Numbered from the stretch's first letter, positions 9,035-18,569 are shown. The stretch: 64,000 nucleotides of DNA from IMCC2047 sp041395865 (GCA_041395865.1 JAWKZQ010000015.1:3411-67410), one strand, 5' to 3'. Numbers and translations are program-made. Notes: generated by a model from the sequence alone, not told the origin.

Positions 9035-10102
9035 CTACTTGTTGAATAAATCATCAAAGTCGAGCAATTGCCCAGCGTGCGAAGTGTCGTAGCCAGGTAC
9101 CGCTGCGACACGGTGCCGGAATTCCTCGGACTTAAGCAGTTCCCGCAATCGGGCAACCCGCTCATTGTCATCATCCCTGGCCACCGCCAACACATAGGCT
9201 TCTTCCAGCACGGGAATAAAACTCAGCCCGAACTTTTCGGCCGCCGCTTTAATCCCCATACCCGCATCAGCAGACCCGCTGGCAATCATTGCAGCCACCG
9301 CCAGGTGAGTGAATTCCTCATGGCCGTAACCCGCAATCTCGCGTGCGGGAATGCTTTCGCGTTCCAGCAATCGATCAAAAATGGTGCGAGTTCCCGAACC
9401 CCGTTGCCGGTTCACAAAGCGCACGGATCGCTTGGTCAGGTCCGCAATTTCGTGGATATTTTTGGTGTTCAGGGCATCCGTCATCAACCCCTGCTGCCGG
9501 GTGGCAAGCAGTATCAGCGTATGCTGCCGCGGATCCAGCCAGGCACGGTACAGGGGAGCCAGCTCCGATTTAATCTTTTCCAGCGGGAAGTGAAAGCCAG
9601 CCACATCGCTCTGGCCGCTGGAAAGCAGACGCAGCGCATCAATACTGCCTCGTGTTTCCACCAACGCATCCAGCTCGGGTTGCTCCTGCAGCAGCTGAAT
9701 AAATTCGGCGACCACAATGCCGTGACTGGCAAACATCCGCAAACGCACATTTTTAGTACCCTCAATCTCCGGTAATAACGTGGCATTAATGCGTTCAGCC
9801 AACTCACTGAAGCGGGACTGGATACTGTCGTTACTCTCCTGGACACAGGTCAGCAGCTTTTCGCCAAAATCACTCAACCTGGCGCCACGCCCCCGCTCCA
9901 GCACCAGTAAGGGAACCTGGAAAATTTCTTCCCAGTTTTTGATCAATCCCCAGGCATAACGGTAAGACACCCCAAGCACTGTGCTGGCTTTTTTCAGGGA
10001 GTGATCGCGGCGCACCGCATGCAACAAAAGGAAAAGGTTTTCCTCAATCTCGCGGCTTTCTTTACCTTCAATCTGCCAACGTAGCGAAAGCGATATATGC
10101 AT
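9035..10102 (-). CDS. ModE-like one-component regulator with periplasmic-binding-type sensor domain
   Basis: Residues 1-110 form a LysR/ModE-like winged helix: RRDHSLKKASTVLGVSYRYAW matches the ModE helix-turn-helix, followed by a wing ending in RGARLSDFGEKLL. Residues about 120-340 are not the usual ModE TOBE domains but a substrate-binding-protein-like domain with FASHGIVVAEF, SGQSDVAGFHFP and RFVNRQRGSGTRTIFD; the GSGTR segment is typical of molybdate/tungstate sensor domains. The gene faces the porin and the TupA-like binding protein across a 97-bp gap containing a perfect palindrome, so it likely controls them and itself in response to an oxyanion. Confidence 0.82.
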   Translation of the reverse strand: MHISLSLRWQIEGKESREIEENLFLLLHAVRRDHSLKKASTVLGVSYRYAWGLIKNWEEIFQVPLLVLERGRGARLSDFGEKLLTCVQESNDSIQSRFSELAERINATLLPEIEGTKNVRLRMFASHGIVVAEFIQLLQEQPELDALVETRGSIDALRLLSSGQSDVAGFHFPLEKIKSELAPLYRAWLDPRQHTLILLATRQQGLMTDALNTKNIHEIADLTKRSVRFVNRQRGSGTRTIFDRLLERESIPAREIAGYGHEEFTHLAVAAMIASGSADAGMGIKAAAEKFGLSFIPVLEEAYVLAVARDDDNERVARLRELLKSEEFRHRVAAVPGYDTSHAGQLLDFDDLFNK

Positions 10103-10145
10103 AGTTTTACCTATTTAAAACCACTGAGAAATTAATAACATGCGC

Positions 10146-10157
10146 TGCGATATCGCA
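10146..10157. promoter_or_regulatory. Candidate operator palindrome between regulator and porin genes
   Basis: TGCGATATCGCA is a perfect 12-bp palindrome located midway between the two divergent start codons. It is the only such element in the gap and is the natural candidate site for the ModE-like regulator. Confidence 0.5.
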
Positions 10158-10199
10158 TTACCTGACTACAAAATAAAAACGACGAGAAGGAAAGTTTAA

Positions 10200-11507
10200 A
10201 TGAAATACGCTTCCCTGGGAAAAACTCTATTGGCCGGTTTAGCACTCGGCACCTCCGGTTCAGCCCTGGCAGCAAATTCTGCTGTTGAGGAACTGCTGAA
10301 AGCCCTTTACCAAAACGGCACCATCGACCAGGCCACCTATGAACTGGTAAAACAGGCCGCAGAAGCTGAAGCGCAGCAAAATCGTGAACAGATTCGCGAA
10401 ATTTCCGTCGCCGAATCGAAAAAGGCTGCCGGGGAAGTGGTTGCCAAAGCGAAAAGCAGCAAGCCCAGCGTGAAGCTGGGTGGCCGCATTCAACTGGATG
10501 CCGGCTCCGTTCATGAAGACAATGTTGATCATAACAGCGGCACCGAATTCCGCCGCGCCCGCCTGTTTGCCCAGGGCGATCTGGATGAAAACTGGGGTTA
10601 TAAGCTGCAATACGACTTTACTTCCTCCGGTAGTAACGGCATTCAGGACGCTTACCTTGATTACAAGCCAATGAAAATCCGTATTGGCCACGCCAAGGAA
10701 CCTTTCAGCCTGCAGAACATGACCAGCTCCAAGTACATCACCTTCATGGAGCGCGGCCTGCCGCACGTGTTTGCAGAAGGCCGTAATATCGGTATCCAGA
10801 CCTCCCGCAACGGCGACAACTGGATGATTGCCGGCGGCATCTTCGGCGACGGCCGTGATGGCAGCAGCAGCGGCGAAAACAACGAAGGCTGGGGCCTTGC
10901 AGCTCGCGCCACTATTGCACCTATCCATGCCGACGGCGAAACCCTGCACCTGGGTACCTCCCTGTCCTATCGCAATGTCGGGGGCGACCACACCTTACGC
11001 TTCCAAGAACGTCCCGAGGCCCATATTACCGACACGCGCATCGTCGATACGACCAGCTTTGACGCCAACGACCTGATCCGCGGGGTACTGGAAGCGGCCT
11101 ACATCAACGGTCCCTTCCACGTACAGGGCGAATACTACCTCACCGAAATTGATCGCCAGATGTCGGCCAATGAAGACCTGAGTTTCAGTGGTTACTACGT
11201 CGAAGCCGGCCTGTTCCTGACCGACGATACCCTGAACTACAAAGCCTCCAAAGGCGCTTACAGCAAGGTGACACCCAGCGGCGACAACGGCGCCTGGCAA
11301 GTCGCTGCGCGCTTCAGCAGCCTGGATCTTTCGGACGAAGACATTGACGGCGGAGAAGCCGATAGCTTTACCCTGGGCCTGAACTGGTTCGCAACGCCCA
11401 ACGTCCGCTTTAGCGCCAACTACATCAGCATCCTGGATGTTGACGGCGGCCCAACAGACGGTGACGAGCCTGATGCCTTCACCTTCAGAACCCAGGTTGA
11501 GTTTTAA
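10200..11507 (+). CDS. Phosphate-selective porin O/P family outer-membrane protein
   Basis: A signal peptide ends around residue 25 (SGSALAANS). It is followed by a helical coiled-coil-like segment (about 26-85, with EAEAQQNREQIREISVAESK), then a beta-barrel beginning KLGGRIQLDAG with FRRARLFAQGDLDENWGYKL, the signature opening of the OprO/OprP (Porin_O_P) family. It ends in Phe (TQVEF), as barrel proteins do. OprP-type porins favour oxyanions such as phosphate. A GAAGGAAAG ribosome site precedes the ATG. The oxyanion-binding protein gene follows 79 bp downstream on the same strand, so the pair probably delivers tungstate, molybdate or a related oxyanion; the exact ion is inference. Confidence 0.88.
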   Translation: MKYASLGKTLLAGLALGTSGSALAANSAVEELLKALYQNGTIDQATYELVKQAAEAEAQQNREQIREISVAESKKAAGEVVAKAKSSKPSVKLGGRIQLDAGSVHEDNVDHNSGTEFRRARLFAQGDLDENWGYKLQYDFTSSGSNGIQDAYLDYKPMKIRIGHAKEPFSLQNMTSSKYITFMERGLPHVFAEGRNIGIQTSRNGDNWMIAGGIFGDGRDGSSSGENNEGWGLAARATIAPIHADGETLHLGTSLSYRNVGGDHTLRFQERPEAHITDTRIVDTTSFDANDLIRGVLEAAYINGPFHVQGEYYLTEIDRQMSANEDLSFSGYYVEAGLFLTDDTLNYKASKGAYSKVTPSGDNGAWQVAARFSSLDLSDEDIDGGEADSFTLGLNWFATPNVRFSANYISILDVDGGPTDGDEPDAFTFRTQVEF

Positions 11508-11586
11508 TCCAATCACCTGAACCGCTTGCCCCGGCGGAACAGCAGGGGCAAGCACCTCATTGATCAACTACCCACAGGTTGAACCC

Positions 11587-12399
11587 ATGAAAACTTTAAG
11601 ATTTGCGTTAGCCTTCACACTGTCGCTATTCCTGTCCGGTCAAGCGTTTGCCCACGAGATGCAGCGTATCCGCCTGGCAACCACCACCAGCACCGACAAC
11701 TCCGGCTTGCTGGCAGTACTGCATCCGGTTTTTGAAGAGAAAAACCACATCAAGGTCGACGTGATTGCTGTCGGCACCGGTAAAGCCCTGCGCCTGGGCA
11801 CTAACGGCGACGTGGATGTGGTAATGGTGCACGCCCCGGGCGCCGAGAAAAAATTTATTGCAGAAGGCAGCGGCGTGGAACGTCTGCCGGTGATGCACAA
11901 TGACTTTGTCTTACTGGGCCCAGCCGAAGATCCTGCCGATGTTAAAGACGCTGCCAGCCTGGATGAAGCGTTGCAGCGTATCGTAACCTCAAACGCCACC
12001 TTTGTTTCGCGTGGCGATGATTCCGGCACCCATAAAAAAGAAAAAGCGCTATGGAAGTCCGCCGGCATCGAGCCGCAAGGCAGCTGGTACCAGGCCGCTG
12101 GCCAGGGCATGGGCGCAGTTCTGCAAATGAGCAATAACAAACAGGCCTATACGCTGTCGGATCGCGGCACTTACCTGGCCTTCAAAGACAAGTTGTCACT
12201 GGCTGTGGTTTACGAAGGCGCGCCTAACCTGCTGAACCCTTACCACGTGATTCTGGTGAATCCGGAAAAACACCCGCATGTTAAAACCGAGCTGGCGCAA
12301 CGCTACGTGGACTTTATTCGCAGCCCGGAAGGACAGCGCATCATTGCCGACTTCAAGGTTAACGGAGAGGCTCTGTTCAAGCCGGACGTCGTTAAGTAA
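11587..12399 (+). CDS. TupA-like tungstate/molybdate-type substrate-binding protein
   Basis: A signal peptide (MKTLRFALAFTLSLFLSG, cleaved near QAFA-H) precedes a PBP-like domain opening IRLATTTSTDNSGLL, which matches the TTSTxxSG oxyanion-binding signature of TupA. Other family marks are GTGKALRLGTNGDVDVVMVH, RGDDSGTHKKEKALWK and YTLSDRGTYLAF. The start at 11587 is preferred over 11560 because it begins the signal peptide directly. TupB and TupC (permease and ATPase) are not next door: a terminator and ibpA follow. The protein may work with a transporter encoded elsewhere, or act as a sensor or scavenger with the porin and the ModE-like regulator. Confidence 0.87.
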   Translation: MKTLRFALAFTLSLFLSGQAFAHEMQRIRLATTTSTDNSGLLAVLHPVFEEKNHIKVDVIAVGTGKALRLGTNGDVDVVMVHAPGAEKKFIAEGSGVERLPVMHNDFVLLGPAEDPADVKDAASLDEALQRIVTSNATFVSRGDDSGTHKKEKALWKSAGIEPQGSWYQAAGQGMGAVLQMSNNKQAYTLSDRGTYLAFKDKLSLAVVYEGAPNLLNPYHVILVNPEKHPHVKTELAQRYVDFIRSPEGQRIIADFKVNGEALFKPDVVK

Positions 12400-12457
12400 T
12401 CCCCGCTTTTTCCTCGTTTGTGCACACCTCCAATGACTCCCCCTTGGAGGCACAAAA

Positions 12458-12480
12458 AAAGGGAGGCAATGCCTCCCTTT
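12458..12480. terminator. Bidirectional terminator between tupA-like gene and ibpA
   Basis: A 9-bp stem AAAGGGAGG (12458-12466) pairs with 12472-12480 around a five-base loop. A-run on the left and T-rich sequence on the right allow function in both directions. Confidence 0.88.
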
Positions 12481-12499
12481 CCTTTTCCTGGGTTAGCCC

Positions 12500-12958
12500 C
12501 TAGGCTGCATCTTCTGCCCGGTTAGCTTCAATCAACTTATCGCCACTGCCAATCGCGATCTTACGAGGCTTCATGGCCTCAGGAATTTCACGCATCAGGT
12601 CAATGTGTAACAGACCGTTTTCCATGTTGGCACCCGTTACCTTGACGTAATCGGCCAACTGGAACTTGCGCTCAAAGTTACGTGCAGCAATACCCTGATG
12701 CAGGAAATGGCGATCCTTGCTGTCTTCCTGTTTGACGCCGGTTACCGTCAAGGTATTGTGTTCGGATTCGATATTCAGTTCGGTTTCGTTAAAACCGGCT
12801 ACCGCCATGCTGATACGGTATCTGTCTTCATCCACCAGTTCGATGTTGTAGGGTGGATAGCTCGGTTGCTCAACCCGGTTAGCCGCGTCCAGCATGGAAG
12901 CCAGGCGATCAAAACCAACGGTTGAACGGAACAGGGGAGTTAAGTCTAAACGTGCCAT
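12500..12958 (-). CDS. ibpA: Small heat-shock protein IbpA-like (Hsp20)
   Basis: The 152-residue product has an N-terminal LDLTPLFRSTVGFDRLASML arm typical of IbpA/IbpB, an alpha-crystallin domain (about residues 40-130) with YNIELVDEDRYRISMAVAGF and ARNFERKFQLADYV, and a C-terminal KPRKIAI tail holding the I-x-I-type contact. Such proteins bind unfolding proteins as an ATP-independent holdase. The ATG at 12958 is preferred because the GAGAGG site is 8-9 bases away, whereas an ATG at 12964 is too close to it. Heat-shock control is indicated by a sigma-32-type promoter and a ROSE-like leader upstream. Confidence 0.95.
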   Translation of the reverse strand: MARLDLTPLFRSTVGFDRLASMLDAANRVEQPSYPPYNIELVDEDRYRISMAVAGFNETELNIESEHNTLTVTGVKQEDSKDRHFLHQGIAARNFERKFQLADYVKVTGANMENGLLHIDLMREIPEAMKPRKIAIGSGDKLIEANRAEDAA

Positions 12959-13097
12959 TTTCATATCCTCTCAATGAAGCAATATGGTTTCGCCCATCAA
13001 CAGATCGGGCAATTCAATAGTCATGGTCATTCATGGCTGCCAATCGGCCAGCTTCAATAACCAGGTTAGGTTTACAGGCCTCGGTTGAGCGCCCGTA
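12959..13097 (-). promoter_or_regulatory. Candidate ROSE-type RNA thermometer in the ibpA leader
   Basis: The leader of about 135 nt ends in UUGCU (complement of 12978-12982) facing the ribosome site AGAGGA (complement of 12966-12971). They pair with one bulged G, the hallmark of ROSE elements that open on heating. A preceding hairpin (GCCCGATC tgtt GATGGGC) matches the usual multi-hairpin layout. The assignment rests on hand folding. Confidence 0.6.
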
Positions 13098-13103
13098 CTA
13101 CTG

Positions 13104-13131
13104 ATATAAGGACAGGAAAAAGCGTTTCAAG
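13104..13131 (-). promoter_or_regulatory. Sigma-32-type heat-shock promoter of ibpA
   Basis: On the minus strand CTTGAA (13126-13131) is separated by 14 bases from CCTTATAT (13104-13111). This resembles the RpoH consensus CTTGAA / CCCCATnT at a permitted spacing. Confidence 0.7.
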
Positions 13132-13148
13132 CGCGGAGTCATAATTTT

Positions 13149-14009
13149 TTACTCCGCTAAACCCCGTTCGGTTTTGCGGCTGCGCCAGCGGCGATTCGAC
13201 CACAACCACCCTTCAGGTGCATGCTGAATCAGCGTTTCCAGCTCGCGTACATAGGTCTCGGTAATGGGGTAGGCATTGCGCTGCTTTTCATAGGGGGGCT
13301 CGGCAATCACCTTGAAGGTAACGCGATAATAACCGCGTCGCTCCCGTTGCATGGTGACAAACACCACCGGAATCTTCACGAACTGGGCAATTTTTTCGGG
13401 CCCGATAAAGAAACGGGTTTCACGATGCAGGAAATCGCTGGTATGGGCTTTCCCCTTTGAACGCGGTTTTTGGTCCGCCAGGATACAATAGGCACGCTGA
13501 GTGCCCTTGCGTTTGATAATCTCATTGGTAAATTCATTCAGGTCGATCGGGTCGACATTGAAGCGTGAGCGCGTGTCATACATAAACCGGTTCATCGACG
13601 CGTTATGCAGGGGCTTATAGACCACATCCAGGGGAATAGGCATTTTCAGCGCCGTGCCAAGCAGCAGCCACTCCCAGTTACAATAATGGGCCGAGAGCAG
13701 GATCATCGATTGGCCACGATCCAGAATCGGCTGCAGTGCCTCCAGGTTTGCAAAACTGACCCGTTTATCGAGGTCGGCAGGCGTCATGCTGCCCACCTTG
13801 AAAATCTCCAGCGAAACATCGCAGAAATTCCGGTAAAAGCCCTTTGCCAGCGTTTTAATTTCAGCCGGGCTCCGGTCCGGAAAAGCCTGTTGCAAATGGG
13901 AAAAAACCACTTTGCGCCGGTAACGCACCACATAATAGACACAGAAATACATCAGCGTGGATAACCCGTAAAGCAGGCCAAACGGTAATTTTGAAAGCAG
14001 TTTCGGCAT
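13149..14009 (-). CDS. LpxL/HtrB-family lipid A acyltransferase
   Basis: The 286-residue protein has an N-terminal membrane anchor (about 8-28) and the catalytic HX4E motif in SAHYCNWEW (about residue 107). DQKPRSKGKAHTSDF and FIGPEKIAQFVKIPVVFV are conserved in the LABLP family. These inner-membrane enzymes add secondary acyl chains to Kdo2-lipid A on the cytoplasmic side. Whether it is the lauroyl (LpxL) or another acyltransferase cannot be decided. The gene stands alone; a 7-bp-stem hairpin overlaps its stop codon. Confidence 0.9.
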   Translation of the reverse strand: MPKLLSKLPFGLLYGLSTLMYFCVYYVVRYRRKVVFSHLQQAFPDRSPAEIKTLAKGFYRNFCDVSLEIFKVGSMTPADLDKRVSFANLEALQPILDRGQSMILLSAHYCNWEWLLLGTALKMPIPLDVVYKPLHNASMNRFMYDTRSRFNVDPIDLNEFTNEIIKRKGTQRAYCILADQKPRSKGKAHTSDFLHRETRFFIGPEKIAQFVKIPVVFVTMQRERRGYYRVTFKVIAEPPYEKQRNAYPITETYVRELETLIQHAPEGWLWSNRRWRSRKTERGLAE

Positions 14010-14248
14010 GGGTATTATTATCCGCTCAGGTAAAAAAAGCCGCCCGGGCTCCGGTCGGTTCAGGCTGCCCCATTATAGGCATGTTAGTCTTCAGGGGAAG
14101 ACTGTCGAGCAGGCATCCGCCCATAAAATCCACGAACCAGCCAGAACGTCAGAAAATACCCGCCCATGAGTGAGCCGGGATTGAACCTGCGTTAAAATCC
14201 GCAGTCAGTTTTCTGACAAGTAAAATCACTCACCACAGGGAGTTTCCG

Positions 14249-17140
14249 GTGTCAAAACCCTTTTCTACGGCTATCACCACCCCCCAGAAGTTTTTAAAAC
14301 CGCTGGCGCTTCTTCTTACCTTCACCTTGGCGCTGGCAGGGTGTGCCGGACAATTTCAAACGCATTCACCGACCCGTGACATCGAAAAAAGCGCAACCGA
14401 CCCGCGTGATTACCTCGCCTTTCAGCTCGACAACCAGCTGAATGTACTGGTTATTTCCGATCCTGATGCAGACAAGGCGGCAGCGGCCCTCAGTGTTGCG
14501 GTGGGTAGCGGCTCCGATCCCAAAAACCGCGAAGGATTGGCTCATTTTCTCGAACATATGCTGTTTCTTGGCACCGAAAAATACCCCCAGGCCGATGCCT
14601 ACCAACGCTTCATCAGCGAGCATGGCGGCTCGCACAATGCCTATACGGCCTTTGACGAAACCAATTACTTTTTTGATATCAATGCGACCGACCTGCAACC
14701 GGCTCTAGACCGGTTTGCCCAGTTCTTCATCGCCCCGCTGTTTAACGAGGAATATGTAGAGCGGGAAAAACATGCCGTTCACTCCGAATATCAATCCAAA
14801 ATCCGCGACGACAGCCGTCTGCAATACGACATATTCAAAACCCTGAGCAACCCCGAACACCCCTTTTCGCAATTCTCCGTCGGCAGCCTGGAGACACTGG
14901 CCGATCAGCCCGGCGATCCCGTGCGCGATGACCTGCTTAACTTTTACCGAAGCCACTACTCTGCCAACCTGATGACCCTGGTGGTTCTGGGCAAGCAGTC
15001 AACCGCTGAATTGCAGCAACTGGTCACCGAGACCTTTAGCGACATTGCCAACTACAACAGCGCCCGGCCCGAATTCAAACAACCCTTGTTCAACCAACTG
15101 CCCCTGCAGGTGAACACGCAGCCCAACAAAAACCTGCGTCGCCTGGTGTTCAACTTCCCCATCCCGCCAACTCGCGAGGTTTACCAAACCAAGCCCACCT
15201 ATTACCTCAGCAGTCTGTTGGGGCATGAAGGAAAAGGCAGCCTGCTTTCCTACCTCAAACAGCAGGGATGGGCCGACAGCCTCAGCGCCGGCATTAATTT
15301 TGAAAGCGACCAGCAGGCCAGCCTGCAAATCGCCATTGGCTTGACCGAGGCAGGCCTGCAACAAACCGACGCCATTGCCTCGGCACTGTTCCATACCATT
15401 CGATTGATTCGCGAGCAGGGCCTTGAGGATTGGCGCTATCAGGAGCAGGCAAAGCTGGCGGCACTGAATTTCAGGTTCCAGCAAAACAGCAACAACATAC
15501 ATTATGTCACCCGTCTCGCCAGTGAGCTGCATCAGGTGCCGGCGGCAAAGGTATTATCGGCACCGTACCAAATGGAGCGTTTTGATCGCGACCTCATCCG
15601 CACTTATCTTGATGCGTTACGCCCGGACAACCTGCTCTTAATGCGGGTAGGCAAGGGGCTTGCAACCAATCAGCAGACGCAACACTTCAACGCGCCCTAT
15701 GCGGTGAAACCTATTGATAAGGCAACTCAGGAAAGCTGGTTAAAGCCGACCGAAATCGAACCGATCCAGTTACCGGCACCCAACCCCTTTGTCCCTGAAA
15801 ACCTGGTTTTACTGGCAGGGAACAGTGATTCGGATAAACCTCGATTAAGCGAAACAGGTTCCGATACCCGGCTCTGGTATCGCACCGACACCAGCTTTGA
15901 TGCCCCACGCGCCGATTTTTATTTCACCCTGCGTTCGGCGCAGGTTAACCGCTCGGCCCGTAATGTTGCCCTGACCCATTTACTGGTGAAAACCATTAAC
16001 GACCAGTTAAACGAGTTCAGTTACCCGGCCTCCCTGGCAGGTCTCGGTTACCAGCTTTATCCGCATGTTCGCGGTGTCAGCGTGCGTATCTCGGGTTATC
16101 AGGACAAACAAAGCGTCTTGCTCGACGAGATATTGAAGAGCCTTACCGCCCCGCAAATTGAACAGGATACCTTCAATCGCCATAAGGACGAGCTGGCCCG
16201 GCAATGGGAAAACAGCCTTAAACAAAAACCCTACCAGCAAAGCATGCAGAAGATTTCAGCGCTACTCACTGAGCCTGACTGGTCTGAAACAGCGTTAATC
16301 GCGGCATTAGCGCCCTTAACGACAGCCGACCTGCAAGCATTCAGCAAATCGTTCCTGGATAGGCTGGATATCGAAGTGCTCGCCAACGGAAACATCGAGC
16401 CCGGCACCGCACAGGCCATGACCAAACAGCTCGATAACTACCTGGCAAACAGGCAAAAGACACAAGTACAACGGCCCCGTATCGCCCGCCTTGGCAAACA
16501 AAAACTGCTCTACCCTTTTCACACCAGCCATAGTGACCACGCGGCCACCCTGTATGTGCAGGGCAATGACAAACGCATCGCCACACGCGCTCGCTTTGCA
16601 CTGCTCAACCAATTCCTGTCCGCACCCTTTTACCACGAACTGCGCACCCGCCAACAGCTCGGGTATATCGTTTTCAGCAGCCCGCTCAGCCTGATGGATG
16701 TGCCCGGCCTGGCCTTTACGGTGCAGTCGCCGAGCACGCCTGGCGAAGCGATTATCGAGGCGATCGAGCAGTTTATTGCAGACTTTGCCCTAACGGTCGA
16801 AAACCTGGATAGCGCCGGACTCGACAAACACAAACAGGCGCTGACCGGTCGTATCCTGGAAAAGGATGCCCAGTTAAGCCAGCGCAGCAACCGCTACTGG
16901 TATGAAATTGATCGCCGTAATTTCCAGTTTGATACGCGAGAGCAACTGGTCGCCGCCATTGAACAGATCAGCCTGGCCGATTTCAAACAGGCCTATCGGG
17001 AATATCTGCTGGACCAGCCGCGCCTATTGGCAAGCATTACCACCCCCAATAACAATGAAAGCCCTGCCGTTCCCGCTCATTATCAACGGATTGATGAAGA
17101 CCAACTGGCCGCAAAAACTGATGGCTTTTTCACGGACTAA
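14249..17140 (+). CDS. Pitrilysin-like M16 zinc metalloprotease, lipoprotein
   Basis: A lipoprotein signal ends in LALAGC (Cys 32), so unlike periplasmic E. coli PtrA this protease is probably membrane-anchored. The inverted zinc motif HFLEH lies at 99-103, with the distal ligand in the downstream EREKHAVHSEY segment. The 963-residue length and the inactive C-terminal half containing FYHELRTRQQLGYIVFSSP match full-length insulysin/pitrilysin enzymes that degrade small peptides in a closed chamber. It starts with GTG, supported by CAGGGAG about 6 bases before it. Its last 11 bases overlap the convergent sbcB gene. Confidence 0.93.
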   Translation: MSKPFSTAITTPQKFLKPLALLLTFTLALAGCAGQFQTHSPTRDIEKSATDPRDYLAFQLDNQLNVLVISDPDADKAAAALSVAVGSGSDPKNREGLAHFLEHMLFLGTEKYPQADAYQRFISEHGGSHNAYTAFDETNYFFDINATDLQPALDRFAQFFIAPLFNEEYVEREKHAVHSEYQSKIRDDSRLQYDIFKTLSNPEHPFSQFSVGSLETLADQPGDPVRDDLLNFYRSHYSANLMTLVVLGKQSTAELQQLVTETFSDIANYNSARPEFKQPLFNQLPLQVNTQPNKNLRRLVFNFPIPPTREVYQTKPTYYLSSLLGHEGKGSLLSYLKQQGWADSLSAGINFESDQQASLQIAIGLTEAGLQQTDAIASALFHTIRLIREQGLEDWRYQEQAKLAALNFRFQQNSNNIHYVTRLASELHQVPAAKVLSAPYQMERFDRDLIRTYLDALRPDNLLLMRVGKGLATNQQTQHFNAPYAVKPIDKATQESWLKPTEIEPIQLPAPNPFVPENLVLLAGNSDSDKPRLSETGSDTRLWYRTDTSFDAPRADFYFTLRSAQVNRSARNVALTHLLVKTINDQLNEFSYPASLAGLGYQLYPHVRGVSVRISGYQDKQSVLLDEILKSLTAPQIEQDTFNRHKDELARQWENSLKQKPYQQSMQKISALLTEPDWSETALIAALAPLTTADLQAFSKSFLDRLDIEVLANGNIEPGTAQAMTKQLDNYLANRQKTQVQRPRIARLGKQKLLYPFHTSHSDHAATLYVQGNDKRIATRARFALLNQFLSAPFYHELRTRQQLGYIVFSSPLSLMDVPGLAFTVQSPSTPGEAIIEAIEQFIADFALTVENLDSAGLDKHKQALTGRILEKDAQLSQRSNRYWYEIDRRNFQFDTREQLVAAIEQISLADFKQAYREYLLDQPRLLASITTPNNNESPAVPAHYQRIDEDQLAAKTDGFFTD

Positions 17141-18569
17141 GTGAACGCTGAAGTGCCTCGCCATACTGCTGGAGCTGCAGCAATAGCTCACGCTTTGGCG
17201 AGGACAAGTCCTGCTCGGACAGCAGGCACTCGAGCTTTTTAAAGTACTCAGCCAGTGTCAGGCTGCCGCCGCCGTCAGGATCAGTCAGCCGTTGCGCCCT
17301 GAATAACTGCCAATTCGCGGCTTCCTCCGCATCCAGCGTAGCGGGATAGTTACGGGCCCGATAACGAAATAGCATTTCCGGCAAACGCGCATCGCCAAAA
17401 GGCAGCCGCGCCTGGCTTAACTGCTCCGGGGTCATGTGCCGCAATTGCTCCATCAATTGTCGATCATGCTGGCTAAAGAAGCCCCCGCTGTAAATTGCCA
17501 GGTCCGGGTCATCAACCGTATCAAGCTGCCGCTGTGAAAACACCCTTTGCACCTTCTCCGCCAGTCCTTCGGCAACCTTTAACTTTTCCAGGTGCTGGCG
17601 ACAGGCTTGCAGATCCAGGCCCAGGCGCTCAGCCACCTCGGCTGTAACAATACTGACCGGCACGACAATGGGACATTTATTCACGTGTACCGCCTTTATC
17701 GGCACGCGCTCAATACCTTCAGGCAATTCGTCGCGGCGTGTAAAGATGCGTTCGGCTACCTGTTCGGCACTCAGTGACAGCAGGGGCTGCGGATCCACGC
17801 TCAGGTCGTAGACATAAATCGCGTTTTTGTTGGTCAGGTCCCGCGCCAGGGGCAATACAACGGCGGCACAGCCCCGCTCAGCCGGATACATGGAAGAGAT
17901 ATGCAATACCGGCTTTTGCGCCAGCAGGTTAAGCTGTTGCTCCACCAACCGTTTATCGCGGTGGCGGTAAGCAAAGTCAAACAGCTTCGGCTGCTTGCGC
18001 TTAATCAGTTTTGCCATTTCAATCGTGGCCCAGACATCGGACATGGCGTCGTGTGCGGCTTCATGCGCAATACCATTGGCCGCGGTCAGGTGCTCCAGTT
18101 TAAAACTGGGGCTGCCATCCTCATGCAGGGGCCACTCAATGCCCTCCGGCCGCACCGCCCGGGTCAGGCGAACCATATCGATAATGTCCCAGCGCGAATT
18201 GCCGTTTTGCCACTCGCGCGCATAGGGGTCGTAAAAATTACGGTACAGGGTGTTACGCGTCACCTCATCGTCAAAACGGATACTGTTATAGCCCGCCACA
18301 CAGGTACCGGGTTCGGAAAACTGGCGATGAATGCGGGCAATAAATTCGGCTTCAACAACCCCCTCGCGCAGCGCCTGCTGGGGCGTAATTCCGGTGATCA
18401 AACAAGCCTCGGGTTGCGGCAGCACCTCGTCGGAGGGTTGACAGAAAAAAACCTCGGGCTCGCCAATGACATTAAAGGCCTCATCGGTACGAACACCGGC
18501 AAACTGGCAGGGCCTATCGCGGAAAGGATCGGCGCCGAAGGTTTCGAAATCGTACCAATAGAAGCTCAT
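17130..18569 (-). CDS. sbcB: Exodeoxyribonuclease I
   Basis: ExoI degrades single-stranded DNA 3' to 5' in recombination and mismatch repair. The N-terminal DnaQ-like exonuclease domain shows FYWYDFETFGADPFRDR (catalytic Asp 7 and Glu 9), YNSIRFDDEVTRN and the AAHDAMSDVWATIEMA segment with the HxxxxD motif. The SH3-like and C-terminal helical regions follow. The 479-residue length is normal. The gene is convergent with the M16 protease gene and appears monocistronic. Confidence 0.96.
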   Translation of the reverse strand: MSFYWYDFETFGADPFRDRPCQFAGVRTDEAFNVIGEPEVFFCQPSDEVLPQPEACLITGITPQQALREGVVEAEFIARIHRQFSEPGTCVAGYNSIRFDDEVTRNTLYRNFYDPYAREWQNGNSRWDIIDMVRLTRAVRPEGIEWPLHEDGSPSFKLEHLTAANGIAHEAAHDAMSDVWATIEMAKLIKRKQPKLFDFAYRHRDKRLVEQQLNLLAQKPVLHISSMYPAERGCAAVVLPLARDLTNKNAIYVYDLSVDPQPLLSLSAEQVAERIFTRRDELPEGIERVPIKAVHVNKCPIVVPVSIVTAEVAERLGLDLQACRQHLEKLKVAEGLAEKVQRVFSQRQLDTVDDPDLAIYSGGFFSQHDRQLMEQLRHMTPEQLSQARLPFGDARLPEMLFRYRARNYPATLDAEEAANWQLFRAQRLTDPDGGGSLTLAEYFKKLECLLSEQDLSSPKRELLLQLQQYGEALQRSLSP

